64,000 nt of DNA. It comes from Actinomadura barringtoniae. GTDB lineage: Bacteria > Actinomycetota > Actinomycetes > Streptosporangiales > Streptosporangiaceae. Shown one piece after another: positions 55,351-64,000 of the stretch. The DNA lies in contig NZ_JAGEOJ010000020.1 of the NCBI RefSeq assembly GCF_017573505.1, forward strand, positions 124,001 to 188,000. The letters are read 5' to 3'. Each line of letters opens with the position of its first letter. The stretch's first letter is position 1. The position numbers and the translations under genes are program-made. Below the pieces are notes generated by a model. The model saw only the letters and a list, made by a program, of their open reading frames with translations. It ran no database searches and had not been told where the DNA came from.

Positions 55351-56211
55351 TCAGAGCCGGCGGGCGGCGGCCGGTAGGAGGAGGGGTTCGGCGAAGCGGC
55401 AGATCTCTTCGGCGGCGTCGAACTCCCTCATGGTCGGCCACCCGTGACCGTCGCCGAGCACCTGCCAGGTCGCGACCTGCGTACCGCCGACCCCACCGGC
55501 CGCCGTCGTACGGATGGAGAACTCGGTCTCGCGGGTGCCGTCCGGGCCGGGGGCCGGGCAGCGGTCGATCGTTCGCCAGCGTTCCGCGGTGGCGTCGAGG
55601 GACACCGTCCGGCCGCGCAGTTCACCGTTCGGGCCTCGGTGGCGGGAGTAGCCGCCCCCGATCGGCGCGATCTCGTCGGCGGTGCCGTGCATCAGCAGTG
55701 CCGAGACGGCATGGGCGGGGCGCACCTCGTGGAGCGCGACCGGCAGCGTGCCCGCCACGGCCGCGAGTACGGCCACCTGGTCTCCGGCCGCCAGGGCCAG
55801 CCGGTGCGCCATGAACGCTCCGTTGGAGGCGCCCGCCACCACGGTCCGGTCAGGCCAGGTGCCGTGGTGGGCGGCCATGTGGTTGATCAAGGCGCTGAGG
55901 AACGCGACATCGTCGACCCCGGCCTCCTCGGCGGTCGTGACGCCGCGGCCGTCCGCCCAGTTGCCGCTATGACCGTCCGGGTAGACGACCACCCATCCGC
56001 GGGCGTCGGCCTGGTCGTCGAACGTGGTCAACTCGCGCATCATCCGGCTGCCGGCGCCCTCGTCGGGGTGGTTGCCGTGCAGGACGAGAACCAGGGGGCG
56101 TGGCCCGTCGGCCGAGGGCCCGTTCGGCGGCCGGATCGTGAAGCCGCGGGCCAGGCCGTCGACCGTCAGCTCATCAGAGATCACCGTGCCGTCGCTCTCC
56201 ATGGCGCTCAC
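55351..56211 (-). CDS. PHB-depolymerase/LpqC-like esterase (alpha/beta hydrolase)
   Basis: The 286-residue product has the alpha/beta-hydrolase triad: nucleophile Ser in VVAGASNGAFMAHRL (about residues 130-144), Asp in LMHGTADEIAP, and His in LGDGHGWP. The oxyanion region is LVLVLHGNHPDEGAG. The order and motifs match the poly(3-hydroxybutyrate)-depolymerase/feruloyl-esterase group. No signal peptide is visible, so it is probably cytoplasmic. The GTG at 56211 or the ATG at 56202 may be the start. It is convergent with the MMPL gene (5 bp gap) and divergent from the kinase gene. Confidence 0.88.
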   Translation of the reverse strand: MSAMESDGTVISDELTVDGLARGFTIRPPNGPSADGPRPLVLVLHGNHPDEGAGSRMMRELTTFDDQADARGWVVVYPDGHSGNWADGRGVTTAEEAGVDDVAFLSALINHMAAHHGTWPDRTVVAGASNGAFMAHRLALAAGDQVAVLAAVAGTLPVALHEVRPAHAVSALLMHGTADEIAPIGGGYSRHRGPNGELRGRTVSLDATAERWRTIDRCPAPGPDGTRETEFSIRTTAAGGVGGTQVATWQVLGDGHGWPTMREFDAAEEICRFAEPLLLPAAARRL

Positions 56212-56309
56212 TCTGCCACCGGCTCGGGCGGGTCTCCCAGGGCCCGTGCGTCACCATGGTCAACTGACGTTTACCCTCATTCCAGGCAAAACACCTCAAA
56301 GGGGAACGC

Positions 56310-58025
<1,716 letters not shown>

Positions 58026-58101
58026 TCGGCGCCGCCTGAGGCGTTGGGCCCACGACAATCGGTGCGGTGCGCGGCTCGGGCGTGCCGGGAAGAACCCGGG
58101 C

Positions 58102-58452
58102 ATGGACTTGGACACGGCGTGCAGCCGTTGGGAAATGCTCTGGAACGAAGCGGACGCGGAGCGGCGGGTCGAGCTGGCGGGCTCGTTCTGCAGGGAGGAC
58201 GTCGAACTCGTCGACCCCGGCAACCAGGTGCGCGGCGCACACGGCCTGAGCGACGCCGTCGCCAGGACGCGGGCCAGGATGCCCGGCCTGACGTTCCGGC
58301 TGACCGGGCGCACCGACTCCCACCACAACGTCGTGCGCCTGTGGTGGGAGTCGGCGTCCCAGGACGGGAGCCTGACCGGCATCGACGTCCTGGTGTTCGG
58401 TGAGGACGGCCGGGTGGCCCAGGCGATCGGCTTCATGGACCAGCCCGCCTGA
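58102..58452 (+). CDS. small NTF2-like (SnoaL-type) protein
   Basis: The 116-residue product has a SnoaL-like pattern: CSRWEMLWNEADAERRVELAG near the N-terminus, FCREDVELVDPGNQVRGAHGL, and the strand pair VLVFGEDGRVAQAIGFMDQ. Most relatives are uncharacterised small cone-shaped proteins that bind hydrophobic ligands. It follows the kinase by 76 bp on the same strand with GGAAGAA ahead of the ATG, and a strong terminator follows it. No function can be assigned. Confidence 0.78.
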   Translation: MDLDTACSRWEMLWNEADAERRVELAGSFCREDVELVDPGNQVRGAHGLSDAVARTRARMPGLTFRLTGRTDSHHNVVRLWWESASQDGSLTGIDVLVFGEDGRVAQAIGFMDQPA

Positions 58453-58498
58453 CGCCTGCGGTCCACCTGACGAACGCGGCCATCGCGTCAAGCGATCA

Positions 58499-58540
58499 CC
58501 GGGGCGCCGTTGACCCCCTCGCGGGGGCGCGGCGCCCCGG
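58499..58540. terminator. strong bidirectional terminator hairpin
   Basis: CCGGGGCGCC (58499-58508) and GGCGCCCCGG (58531-58540) are perfect 10-bp arms, and CCCCC/GGGGG (58514-58518, 58523-58527) close an inner stem with loop TCGC. It lies between the convergent NTF2-like and lipase-fusion genes, in a 211-bp gap with no other feature. Confidence 0.75.
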
Positions 58541-58663
58541 CGTTCGTCGTGGTCGATCAGGTCGCGGTCGAGGCCGCCGACGAACAGTTCCTCGGGCACG
58601 GACTCGATCGATGCGGGCATGTCCACAACGCGGGCGGCTCCTCGGCTCCTCGGCTCCTCGTGG

Positions 58664-60958
58664 TCAGTTGATGGACAGGCGCGCGCCGTCGTCCATCCGG
58701 GAGCGGCAGTTGAACGCGGCGAGGCAGAGCATCGGGCGGGCGTCGCGTACGCCGATCTCGCGCAGCCGCCGGGTCACCGGATCGTCGCCGGGGCCTGCGC
58801 GCAGCCGCAGCCACGGCAGCGGGTGAGCTCGGGCACCGCCGCGGAACTCGGCCACCGAACGCACGACGTCGGCGTTGCCGGATCGGCCGTACCAGACGCG
58901 GCCGAGGGACGGCACGGGCGTTCCCGGGCCCAGCCGGCCGGTGAGCGTCGTCCCGTTCGCGCCTCCGATGGCGAGCGCCAGGCGTCGCCGGCCCGAGCGC
59001 GCGAACGCGACCGGGCCGATCTCGGGTGCGAGTCCCCACGCGTCGTGGGCGGTCGTCTGCGCCGCGTGGGTCGTGACCGTGCAGCCGAGGACCTGCTGCC
59101 CGGACCAGCGCAGGTCGGGGCGGCGCACGGGGTCGGCCCACGCGGCGAGCGGGTGGCGGCCCCGCCATGGGTCGTGGACGCACACCGCGAGCCGGGCCTC
59201 GGCGTACGGGCCGATCGTGGAGTCGCGGTGCGCGATCACGGTGAGGGCGACCGGAACCCATCGCGAGGCAGCGAGCCGGACGAGGGCGCCGACCTCCTCA
59301 CCGGCGAGGGCCCGTTCGACGGCACGGGCCTCGGCGGCGAAGAACGCGACGATGGCGTCGGTGTCGTGGCCCCGGACGGGCAGGTCCGCCGTGGACGGGC
59401 TGCCCGGCGCCGTCAGGAACGGGTGGCCGTGCGGCTCGGGGACGTCGCGATGGAGCTGGAAGACGCGCGACCGCGTCACCACCCCCCGGTAAGGGACGAG
59501 CTTGCGGTCGATGTGGGCGCGTTCGATCAGCAGGTCGTGTTCGAGGGCCGCGAGGTAGTGCCGGATCCCGTGGCAGCTGGGGAACGTGTCCTCGGGCTGC
59601 CCGAAGCTCACCGTGTACCAGTCCGGATGCAGGTCGAAGCAGGTGTCGGTGCCCTGCCCGTCCATCGTGGCGACGATGTCGCGGTGATGGACGATGGACG
59701 CGACCCAGGTGCGCGGATCGGCGGGCTTCTTGAAGTCGATCGGCGCGCCGAGCGCGATCGCGTGCGTCACCGTGTGGCGGCGGCAGAACGCGGCGTCCTG
59801 CGCGAGGTTCATGACCGCCGATCCGCCGAGGCTGTGGCCGATCAGCGCGATCTCCGCGCCCTCGGGGATGCCCGCCTTGCCGATCGCGTCCAGCAACGCG
59901 TTCGTGGTGGACGACTCCGAGCGCAGTGTGGTCGTGAACGCGCCGACGACGTCCTGGGGTGTGTCGTCGCTGCGGATCTCGGTGCCCATCCCGGGCATCA
60001 GCAGGACGAACCGTTCGGCGCCGTCCGGGCCGCGCACGGTCTGCACGATCACACGGCTGCCGCGGCCGAGCAGCCGGAGCGCGGTGAGGAAGTCGATGAT
60101 CGAGCCCCTGCGGGGCAGGGCCGCCGCCAGCTCCGGCCCGGGATCGACCTCGCGGGAGACGCCGCGTCCGCGATCCCAGAACATGATGGCCTTGGTCGAC
60201 AGGCCGGTCAGCGGGTCGGCGCTCGGCACGTCGCGGCCGCTGGCCAGCCGCCACGCGGTCGCGTCGTTGAACGGGTTGCCGTCCAGCAGCGCCCACAGGG
60301 TCTGGATCTCGCCGTACATCGGCGCGATGGTGCTGATGATCCCGCCGAAGCCGCGCGCCCGGTGCAGCCGCCACATCTCGCGCGCGAACCTCGGCACGCT
60401 TCCGGTGTTGACGGCGTCGACGAGCGCGCGGAGCAGCGGGTCGTCGCGCATCTCGGGATGCCGGTGCGCCAGGCCGGTCAGCCGTACGCGCGCCGAGGTC
60501 GCCATCACGCGCACCGCCAGCCCACGGCGCCCGGCCACGCCCGCGGCCTGCGACACGACTCCGCTGAACGTTCCGCCGGCGAACGAGCAGCCGAGCCCCT
60601 TGCCGTGCGTCAACGCCCGGACCAGCGCGGACTGGGCGGCGACGTGCGTGCGCATCGCCGCGATGCCCGGGCTTCTGGTGATGGCGGCGAGCGCCTCCGT
60701 CGCGTGCACGGAGCATTCGCGGATGGCCTCGGCGACGTGGGCCAGGTCCGCCGCGCACGCGGTGGCGTCGGTCCGTGCGACGCCCGGCTGCACGACGCCC
60801 GGCTGCACGACGCCCGGCTGGGCCGTGCCCGTCTGCGCCGTGCCCGCGAGGCCGTTGACGACGGTCAGTCGCGGGCGTGCGGGGCCGGGACCGCCGTCCG
60901 CCGGCCCTGGGGCGCGGACGGCGTTCGTCGCCGGCGGTCGTGCCTCGTCGCCGTTCAC
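58664..60958 (-). CDS. lipase-type alpha/beta hydrolase fused to acetoacetate-decarboxylase-like domain
   Basis: This 764-residue protein begins with a Pro/Ala-rich stretch holding three VQPGV-type repeats (residues about 47-60). A helical region follows at about residues 65-260, then an alpha/beta-hydrolase domain with the lipase box GHSLGGSAV (Ser376) and DGQGTDTCFDLHPDWYTVSF. The last 230 residues resemble the acetoacetate decarboxylase (ADC) fold: HRDSTIGPYAEARLAV, TTAHDAWGLAPEIG, and RRRLALAIGGANG. The ADC motif that would carry the Schiff-base Lys reads WGLAPE, so decarboxylase activity is unlikely. It is paralogous, over the hydrolase and ADC parts, to the gene at 62714-64000. No signal peptide is recognised. 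Function unknown. Confidence 0.7.
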   Translation of the reverse strand: MNGDEARPPATNAVRAPGPADGGPGPARPRLTVVNGLAGTAQTGTAQPGVVQPGVVQPGVARTDATACAADLAHVAEAIRECSVHATEALAAITRSPGIAAMRTHVAAQSALVRALTHGKGLGCSFAGGTFSGVVSQAAGVAGRRGLAVRVMATSARVRLTGLAHRHPEMRDDPLLRALVDAVNTGSVPRFAREMWRLHRARGFGGIISTIAPMYGEIQTLWALLDGNPFNDATAWRLASGRDVPSADPLTGLSTKAIMFWDRGRGVSREVDPGPELAAALPRRGSIIDFLTALRLLGRGSRVIVQTVRGPDGAERFVLLMPGMGTEIRSDDTPQDVVGAFTTTLRSESSTTNALLDAIGKAGIPEGAEIALIGHSLGGSAVMNLAQDAAFCRRHTVTHAIALGAPIDFKKPADPRTWVASIVHHRDIVATMDGQGTDTCFDLHPDWYTVSFGQPEDTFPSCHGIRHYLAALEHDLLIERAHIDRKLVPYRGVVTRSRVFQLHRDVPEPHGHPFLTAPGSPSTADLPVRGHDTDAIVAFFAAEARAVERALAGEEVGALVRLAASRWVPVALTVIAHRDSTIGPYAEARLAVCVHDPWRGRHPLAAWADPVRRPDLRWSGQQVLGCTVTTHAAQTTAHDAWGLAPEIGPVAFARSGRRRLALAIGGANGTTLTGRLGPGTPVPSLGRVWYGRSGNADVVRSVAEFRGGARAHPLPWLRLRAGPGDDPVTRRLREIGVRDARPMLCLAAFNCRSRMDDGARLSIN
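60778..60820. repeat. 15-bp tandem repeat in the lipase-fusion gene
   Basis: CGACGCCCGGCTGCA is present in two full copies and a 13-base third. It encodes the repeated VQPGV near the N-terminus of the fusion protein. Repeat number may vary between strains. Confidence 0.9.
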
Positions 60959-60968
60959 CCTCGCTCCC

Positions 60969-61928
60969 TCAGCCGACCCGCAGGTGGCAGCGCATCCACC
61001 GGTCGAGCTCGGCGAACGCCCGCTTGCGAGCGTCCTCGGCGGACAGGACCAGGTCGTGCATCCCGCCCTCGATCCGCACGATCGTCACGTGCGAGCCCAG
61101 GCGCGGCGCCCAGCGGACTATGTCGTCGGCGTTCAGCACCACGTCCGCCGAGGTGATGTCGGTGACCTGCGGGCCCGGCTTCACACTGCGCGCCGCGGCC
61201 ATCACCAGCACGGGAACGTCGATGGCGAGCCCGTCGTGGACCGCGCGCTGCGCGTTGCGGACCGCCGCCAGCCAGCCCACCCGCATGGGGAATCCGTCGA
61301 GCGGCTTCCAGCCCCGGTCGAAGTCCCATTCGCCGTCATGATCGCGATGGAGGCTGCGGGCGTAGGCGTCCGAGAGGCCGAGCGGAAGCCTGCCCTTCGG
61401 CACGGCCTTGCTCAGCAGCCTGGACGCCTCGCAGACCGCCCATCGCACCGGCGGCGGGGCGTTGACGTCGAGGAACGGGCTGTTGAGGAAGACCCCGTCG
61501 ACCAGCCCGCGCCCGCTCACCCGGTCGGCCCAGAGCGCGGCGGTGAGGCCGCCTGTCGAGTGCCCGTTCAGCAGCAGCACGTCGTGCTCGTCGTCCTCCC
61601 GCACGATCCGGACCGCCATGTCGATCTCGGCGTAGTAGCGGGCCAGGTCGTCGGTGTAGTTGGGGGTCTGGTGGGGCCGCAGCGAACGGCCGTGCTTGCG
61701 CAGGTCGAGCGCGTAGAAGTCGAAGCCGCGTTCGACGTAGAAGTCGGCCAGGTGGTCCTGGAAGAAGTAGTCGACGAAGCCGTGCAGATACAGCACCGCA
61801 CGCGCGGTGCGCTCCGCGCACCTGCGGCGCACCAGCGTCGCCACGACCTCGCCCTCGTCGTCCCTGACCATCGGCAGCTCGATCGCCTCGTATTCACTGC
61901 CCAGCACGTCGGTCGACCGATTCATCAC
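60969..61928 (-). CDS. alpha/beta hydrolase (monoacylglycerol lipase/S33-like)
   Basis: The 319-residue protein has the serine-aminopeptidase/monoacylglycerol-lipase pattern: VLYLHGFVDYFFQDH (oxyanion region), FYALDLRKHGRS, nucleophile Ser in LLLNGHSTGGLTAALWA (about residues 118-134), and the catalytic His in IEGGMHDLVLS. Acidic partner is probably the Asp in DVVLNADD. No signal peptide is present. The GTG at 61928 and ATG at 61925 are both possible starts. It lies 10 bp upstream of the lipase-fusion gene on the same strand, so the two are likely cotranscribed. Confidence 0.9.
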   Translation of the reverse strand: MMNRSTDVLGSEYEAIELPMVRDDEGEVVATLVRRRCAERTARAVLYLHGFVDYFFQDHLADFYVERGFDFYALDLRKHGRSLRPHQTPNYTDDLARYYAEIDMAVRIVREDDEHDVLLLNGHSTGGLTAALWADRVSGRGLVDGVFLNSPFLDVNAPPPVRWAVCEASRLLSKAVPKGRLPLGLSDAYARSLHRDHDGEWDFDRGWKPLDGFPMRVGWLAAVRNAQRAVHDGLAIDVPVLVMAAARSVKPGPQVTDITSADVVLNADDIVRWAPRLGSHVTIVRIEGGMHDLVLSAEDARKRAFAELDRWMRCHLRVG

Positions 61929-62110
61929 ACATCCCGTCCGGAGTCGTCGGTGGCGGCTTTATTTGCAGATTAGCCATGCCACGGGCGCCCGATACATAGG
62001 CATTTCCTCCTGCGACCTTCGCTCCAGAATGCGCAACGGCACCAGTTCGAACGACGCATTGCGGCGATTATGCGGGCACCGAGAAAATGGCTAATGGAAA
62101 GGACTTCGCC
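61929..62110. promoter_or_regulatory. divergent promoter region with a 9-bp inverted repeat
   Basis: ATTAGCCAT (61969-61977) and ATGGCTAAT (62087-62095) are perfect inverted copies 109 bp apart, one near each divergent start. The stretch is A+T-rich for this genome (TTTATTTGCAGATTAG). AATGCG/CGCATT arms occur around TTCGAA at about 62046. AAAGGA precedes the ATG at 62111. Confidence 0.4.
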
Positions 62111-62647
62111 ATGTCTCAATCCGCAGTGATTCGCGAACAGGCCGACACGCTCGGCCGTGACGTCTCGGTTCTGGAGGAGTGCGCCGAACGGCTGACGGAC
62201 CTGGCGGCCCGTCACCGCGGCGCCGCCGGAATCCCCGACTGGCTGGAGGCCGTGGCCGCCGACCACGCGGCACGGTGCAGAACGGCCGCCGGCGACCTGC
62301 GCCTCGCCTCGACCCGGCTGGGCGACTACGCCGACGCCCTCGACCGCTCCCCCGTTCCCACGTCCCTCCGGCCGCCCTCGCTGCCCGCGCTGCCGTCGCT
62401 GCCCTCGCTTCCGACGGCCAAGGATCTGGCGGCGATCAAGGCGCTTCCGGCGCTCGCCGCTCCTGCGGTGCTGTCGGCCGCGGGACCCGTGTTGAAGGCC
62501 GCCGGTCCCGTTCTGAAGCTGGCGGGCGGCCTCCGCAAGAAGGAGGAGCCACCGGCAGCCGCGCCTCCCCCGACTCCTGTGGCCACGCCTCCCGCTGAGC
62601 CCGGGCCCGAGACCGAGACGGCCGCGGCCACGGCGACCGCCAGCTGA
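62111..62647 (+). CDS. helical hypothetical protein, ESX/EspC-like N-terminus
   Basis: The 178-residue product has an N-terminal all-helical region of about 80 residues (REQADTLGRDVSVLEECAERL; WLEAVAADHAARCRTAAGDL; LASTRLGDYADALDRS). It is roughly a helix-turn-helix hairpin with a Gly/Pro turn at RGAAGIPDW, as in small type VII secretion (WXG100/EspC) proteins. The rest is rich in Pro, Ala and Leu (LRPPSLPALPSLPSLP) and ends in an acidic Pro/Thr tail. There is no signal peptide or clear WxG motif. It sits between two hydrolase genes, convergent with the second. The ESX link is a suggestion; I recognise no named family. Confidence 0.65.
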   Translation: MSQSAVIREQADTLGRDVSVLEECAERLTDLAARHRGAAGIPDWLEAVAADHAARCRTAAGDLRLASTRLGDYADALDRSPVPTSLRPPSLPALPSLPSLPTAKDLAAIKALPALAAPAVLSAAGPVLKAAGPVLKLAGGLRKKEEPPAAAPPPTPVATPPAEPGPETETAAATATAS

Positions 62648-62661
62648 CGAGCCGCACGAAC

Positions 62662-62706
62662 ACACAGGATCGGCCGATCCCCGAACGGGACCGGCCGATC
62701 CTGTGT
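62662..62706. terminator. bidirectional terminator hairpin
   Basis: ACACAGGATCGGCCG (62662-62676) and CGGCCGATCCTGTGT (62692-62706) are perfect 15-bp arms, and TCCC/GGGA can extend the stem inward. It lies between convergent stops. Confidence 0.8.
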
Positions 62707-62713
62707 CATGTCG

Positions 62714-64000
62714 CTAGAGGCTGAAGACCGCCGCACCGCTCACCTTCGAGTGGTGTGAACGGGCGGACAGGCAGGCCAGCGGCCGCGCGCCGTCCAGCCC
62801 GAGCCGTCTCAACGTCTCGGCCAGCGGAAGCTCGGACGTCCCGGCGTTCAGCTTGCACAGCGCGCCCGGGTGGCCCCAGATGCGTCCGCGCACCTGGAAG
62901 GTGGCGCGGTAGACGTCGCGGCCGGAACGCGTGTAGAGGACCGTGTCGTACGCCGGGCTCAGCAGGCCGGGGCCGAGGAAGCCGCCCAGCACCAGCGGGT
63001 CGGCGCCCTCGCCGTCCTTCTCACCGAGCGTGACCCGGACGCGCTGCCGCCCGACCGAGAGGCCGATGTCGCCGAGTTCGGCCGGGATGCGCCAGAACTG
63101 GCGCTGCGCGTCGCGGGCCGCCTCGGTGTCGACGACCGAGCCGACGACGCGGATGCCGAGCCCGCGCCGGTCGACGTCCCTGACCAGGTCGGTGAGGACG
63201 AACATGCCGTCCTTCCACGGTGCGTGCACGACGATGCCCGCGACGACCTCCTTGTAGGGGCCGAGGTTGGATTCGCGGTGGTCGGCGGCGAACACCGCGA
63301 CCAGCGCGCGGTTGCCGATGAGCAGGGGTCGGGCGGGCGAACCGTTCTCCATGAGGGCGGCGGCCTTGCCCGGCGAGACCGTGAAGTAGGCGAGCAGGCC
63401 GTCGCCGTCCGAGCAGGTGAGGGGCAGCTCGACCGTTCCGGAGCCGGACTCGGTGGCGACGTCGAAGCGCGGCGTGGTGAGGAACGGGAATCCGTCCGGC
63501 GCCGGGGGCTCGTCGTAGATCTGGTACATCTGCGTCCGGACGACCTCGCCGTGGTAAGCCTCCAGCTGCTCGTCGATGTGCTCTCGCGCCTCGCCCAGCC
63601 GGTGTTCCAGGTCGTTGAGGTAGTGGCTGGGGCTGTGGCACTCGGGGAACTGGTGGAACGGCTCGGTGTAGTCGACGACGTACCAGTCCGGATGGTGGTC
63701 GTAGCAGCTGCCCGCGCCGGTGCCGTCCAGCGTCGGGACGATGTCGTGCTGGTTGGTGATCGTCGCGACCCGGGTGCGCGGGTCGGCGGGCACCTTGTGG
63801 TCGACCGGCGACCCGATCGCGACCGCGTTGGTCAGCCGGTACCGCCCGCAGAACGTCTCCTCCTGCGCCAGGTTCATGATCGCCGACCCGCCGGCGCTGT
63901 GCCCGACCAGGGCGACCTCGTCGCCCTCCGGGATGCCGTAGTCGGCGATGGCGCTGTGCAGCGCGCCGCTGTAGGTCGACCAGTTCTCCAAGGTGGCGCG
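62714..64000 (-). CDS. lipase-type hydrolase/acetoacetate-decarboxylase-like fusion, N-terminus outside window
   Basis: The frame is open to base 64000, so the N-terminal part is missing; 428 residues are visible. It is a paralogue of the protein at 58664-60958: GIPEGDEVALVGHSAGGSAIMNLAQEE corresponds to GIPEGAEIALIGHSLGGSAV there, and DPRTRVATITNQHDIVPTLDG and DHHPDWYVVDY are shared. The lipase nucleophile is the Ser in GHSAGG. The C-terminal ADC-like domain shows ESNLGPYKEVVAGIVVHAPW and AQRQFWRIPAELG; the catalytic Lys motif is again replaced. The TTG at 63991 is only an internal codon. Function unknown. Confidence 0.7.
   Translation of the reverse strand, partial: RATLENWSTYSGALHSAIADYGIPEGDEVALVGHSAGGSAIMNLAQEETFCGRYRLTNAVAIGSPVDHKVPADPRTRVATITNQHDIVPTLDGTGAGSCYDHHPDWYVVDYTEPFHQFPECHSPSHYLNDLEHRLGEAREHIDEQLEAYHGEVVRTQMYQIYDEPPAPDGFPFLTTPRFDVATESGSGTVELPLTCSDGDGLLAYFTVSPGKAAALMENGSPARPLLIGNRALVAVFAADHRESNLGPYKEVVAGIVVHAPWKDGMFVLTDLVRDVDRRGLGIRVVGSVVDTEAARDAQRQFWRIPAELGDIGLSVGRQRVRVTLGEKDGEGADPLVLGGFLGPGLLSPAYDTVLYTRSGRDVYRATFQVRGRIWGHPGALCKLNAGTSELPLAETLRRLGLDGARPLACLSARSHHSKVSGAAVFSL

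Overview
The window is about 70% G+C by eye, densely coded, with GTG/ATG starts, many ATGA/GTGA stop-start overlaps and strong codon bias. It looks like a chromosomal segment of a high-G+C actinobacterium. Gene content (GntR-controlled inositol operon, single-chain acyl-CoA carboxylase, PP2C/SpoIIE phosphatase, actinobacterial cysteine-type formate dehydrogenase, many TetR regulators) suggests a Thermomonosporaceae/Streptosporangiales organism, for example Actinomadura-like; this placement is inference. No rRNA, tRNA, CRISPR array, insertion sequence or prophage was seen.

Layout. 1-7173: the end of an M3 oligopeptidase, an Eis-type acetyltransferase, a phytoene-desaturase-like flavoprotein, an MmyB-type regulator divergent from two SDR dehydrogenases, and a stand-alone 5'-3' exonuclease. 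7440-12041: a tight five-gene operon of a SufS-type cysteine desulfurase, an ArsD-type metallochaperone, an ArsD-like/ArsI (C-As lyase) fusion, an ArsM-type As(III) methyltransferase and a G3E P-loop GTPase. It contains no ArsR, ArsC, ArsA or efflux pump and is the most unusual part of the window. 12056-16205: a PAS-GAF-PP2C-HATPase phosphatase, a TetR/SnoaL pair with two clear operators, and a uridine-kinase-like protein.

16216-23521: a complete-looking myo-inositol operon (iolG, iolE, iolC, an aldolase, iolB, iolD; no iolA) divergent from a GntR/UTRA regulator. 23583-34268: a carbohydrate uptake and breakdown region (secreted PIG-L/CBM9 protein, two ABC permeases with a 36-codon ORF coupled between them, binding protein, PfkB kinase, GH76, GH4, DeoR). 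A 12-bp element in the iol promoter is repeated in inverted orientation upstream of the transporter operon, suggesting a shared regulator. 34708-36036 is a secreted GH18 chitinase.

36129-41380: a two-component system, a long-type argininosuccinate synthase with a candidate ARG box, a divergent LmrA-type TetR with its TAGACCGGTCTA operator and a partner NAD-dependent reductase, and a small membrane protein. 41387-46544: formate dehydrogenase (NrfD-like membrane subunit, FeS subunit, Mo/W catalytic subunit with Cys in place of Sec). 46664-52162: a single-chain biotin-dependent carboxylase (BC-BCCP-CT, about 1,830 residues) with a terminator-like hairpin in its leader, divergent from a TetR-MMPL pair. 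55351-58452: an esterase, a Ser/Thr kinase with an extracytoplasmic domain and an NTF2-like protein. 58664-64000: two paralogous proteins that join a lipase-type alpha/beta hydrolase to an acetoacetate-decarboxylase-like domain, flanking a second hydrolase and a small helical, ESX-like protein.
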